Below, in pieces: positions 5,091 to 5,183 of a stretch of DNA of 5,183 nucleotides. How positions within the stretch are numbered: the first letter of the stretch is position 1; each line of letters begins with the position of its first letter. The stretch is from Ruminiclostridium sp. (GTDB lineage Bacteria; Bacillota; Clostridia; DSM-8532). Made by a program: the position numbers and the translations under genes. The notes under the pieces were generated by a model. The model had not been told where the DNA came from. It saw only the letters and a list, made by a program, of their open reading frames with translations, and searched no databases. The DNA is taken from assembly GCA_003535195.1 (NCBI GenBank), contig DOHN01000134.1:1-5183 (forward strand). Direction: 5' to 3'.

Positions 5091-5183
5091 CCGCAATTCT
5101 TCCCCGTTTCTTCACTAAAACATCAATTATGGCGTCTGTAGAGTGAATTAAAGTGTGCCCCCAAGAAAATCCGTCCGGGATTT

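Larger units (their letters stand above)
5010..5183. other. Region upstream of the operon promoter, no gene recognised
   Basis: These last 174 bases hold the candidate operator (5020-5042), the bulged hairpin (5058-5090) and, at the very edge, AAATCC/GGATTT arms (5167-5172 with 5178-5183) around a 5-base loop. One minus-strand frame is open from the edge to a stop at 5055-5053, but its translation is not recognisable. I call no gene here. Confidence 0.4.

Noticed and set aside
5053..5182. Minus-strand frame open from the right edge to TGA at 5055-5053, possibly the end of an upstream gene
   Set aside because: About 42 codons with no recognisable motif; an open frame this short is common by chance, and the hairpin at 5058-5090 would overlap its last codons.
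5167..5183. AAATCC/GGATTT inverted repeat at the right edge as a terminator
   Set aside because: Six pairs only, cut by the window edge, and followed by a mixed sequence; it cannot be judged from this window.

Overview
The window carries five genes, all on the minus strand, so it reads from right to left. It looks like a clostridial Firmicute: strong GGAGG-type ribosome binding sites, a two-component pair followed by a membrane-anchored HtrA protease, and an AgrB/AgrD peptide-signalling pair of the clostridial type. I cannot name the species. Base composition is mixed. Sampled 60-base lines are about 35-38% G+C in agrB and about 43-57% in htrA.

Right half (about 4235-5183, then 2778-4238 and 1256-2683). 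A good sigma-A-type promoter (TTGAAA, 17 bp, GATAAT; 4981-5009) lies upstream of an OmpR/PhoB-type response regulator. The regulator gene overlaps a membrane histidine kinase gene by ATGA. After 94 nt with no visible terminator comes a membrane-anchored HtrA-type serine protease with an intact catalytic triad and one PDZ domain. A GNRA-capped hairpin with a U run (1193-1221) closes this unit. The set reads as an envelope-stress or protein-quality-control operon, in which the kinase senses something outside the membrane and the regulator controls the protease and probably itself. A direct repeat TGTCAC...TGTCAC just upstream of the -35 is a candidate regulator site.

Left half (1-1192). After the htrA terminator there is about 330 nt without a convincing gene, then an agrB peptidase gene and, 5 nt after its stop, an agrD gene for a 47-residue cyclic-peptide precursor. 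A large near-perfect inverted repeat (28-72) follows agrD. No agrC or agrA is present inside the window. The leader upstream of agrB contains an exact 16-bp direct repeat with a 21-bp period (1125-1161), with the core CAGTTAT on the coding strand. This closely resembles the tandem sites bound by LytTR-family regulators (VirR/AgrA type), so it is probably the control element of the quorum-sensing genes.

The most useful observations are the LytTR-like tandem repeat, the predicted autoinducer peptide (ring CVVFV), the embedded agrD ribosome binding site, the candidate autoregulatory site of the two-component operon, and the start-codon corrections for agrB and the response regulator.
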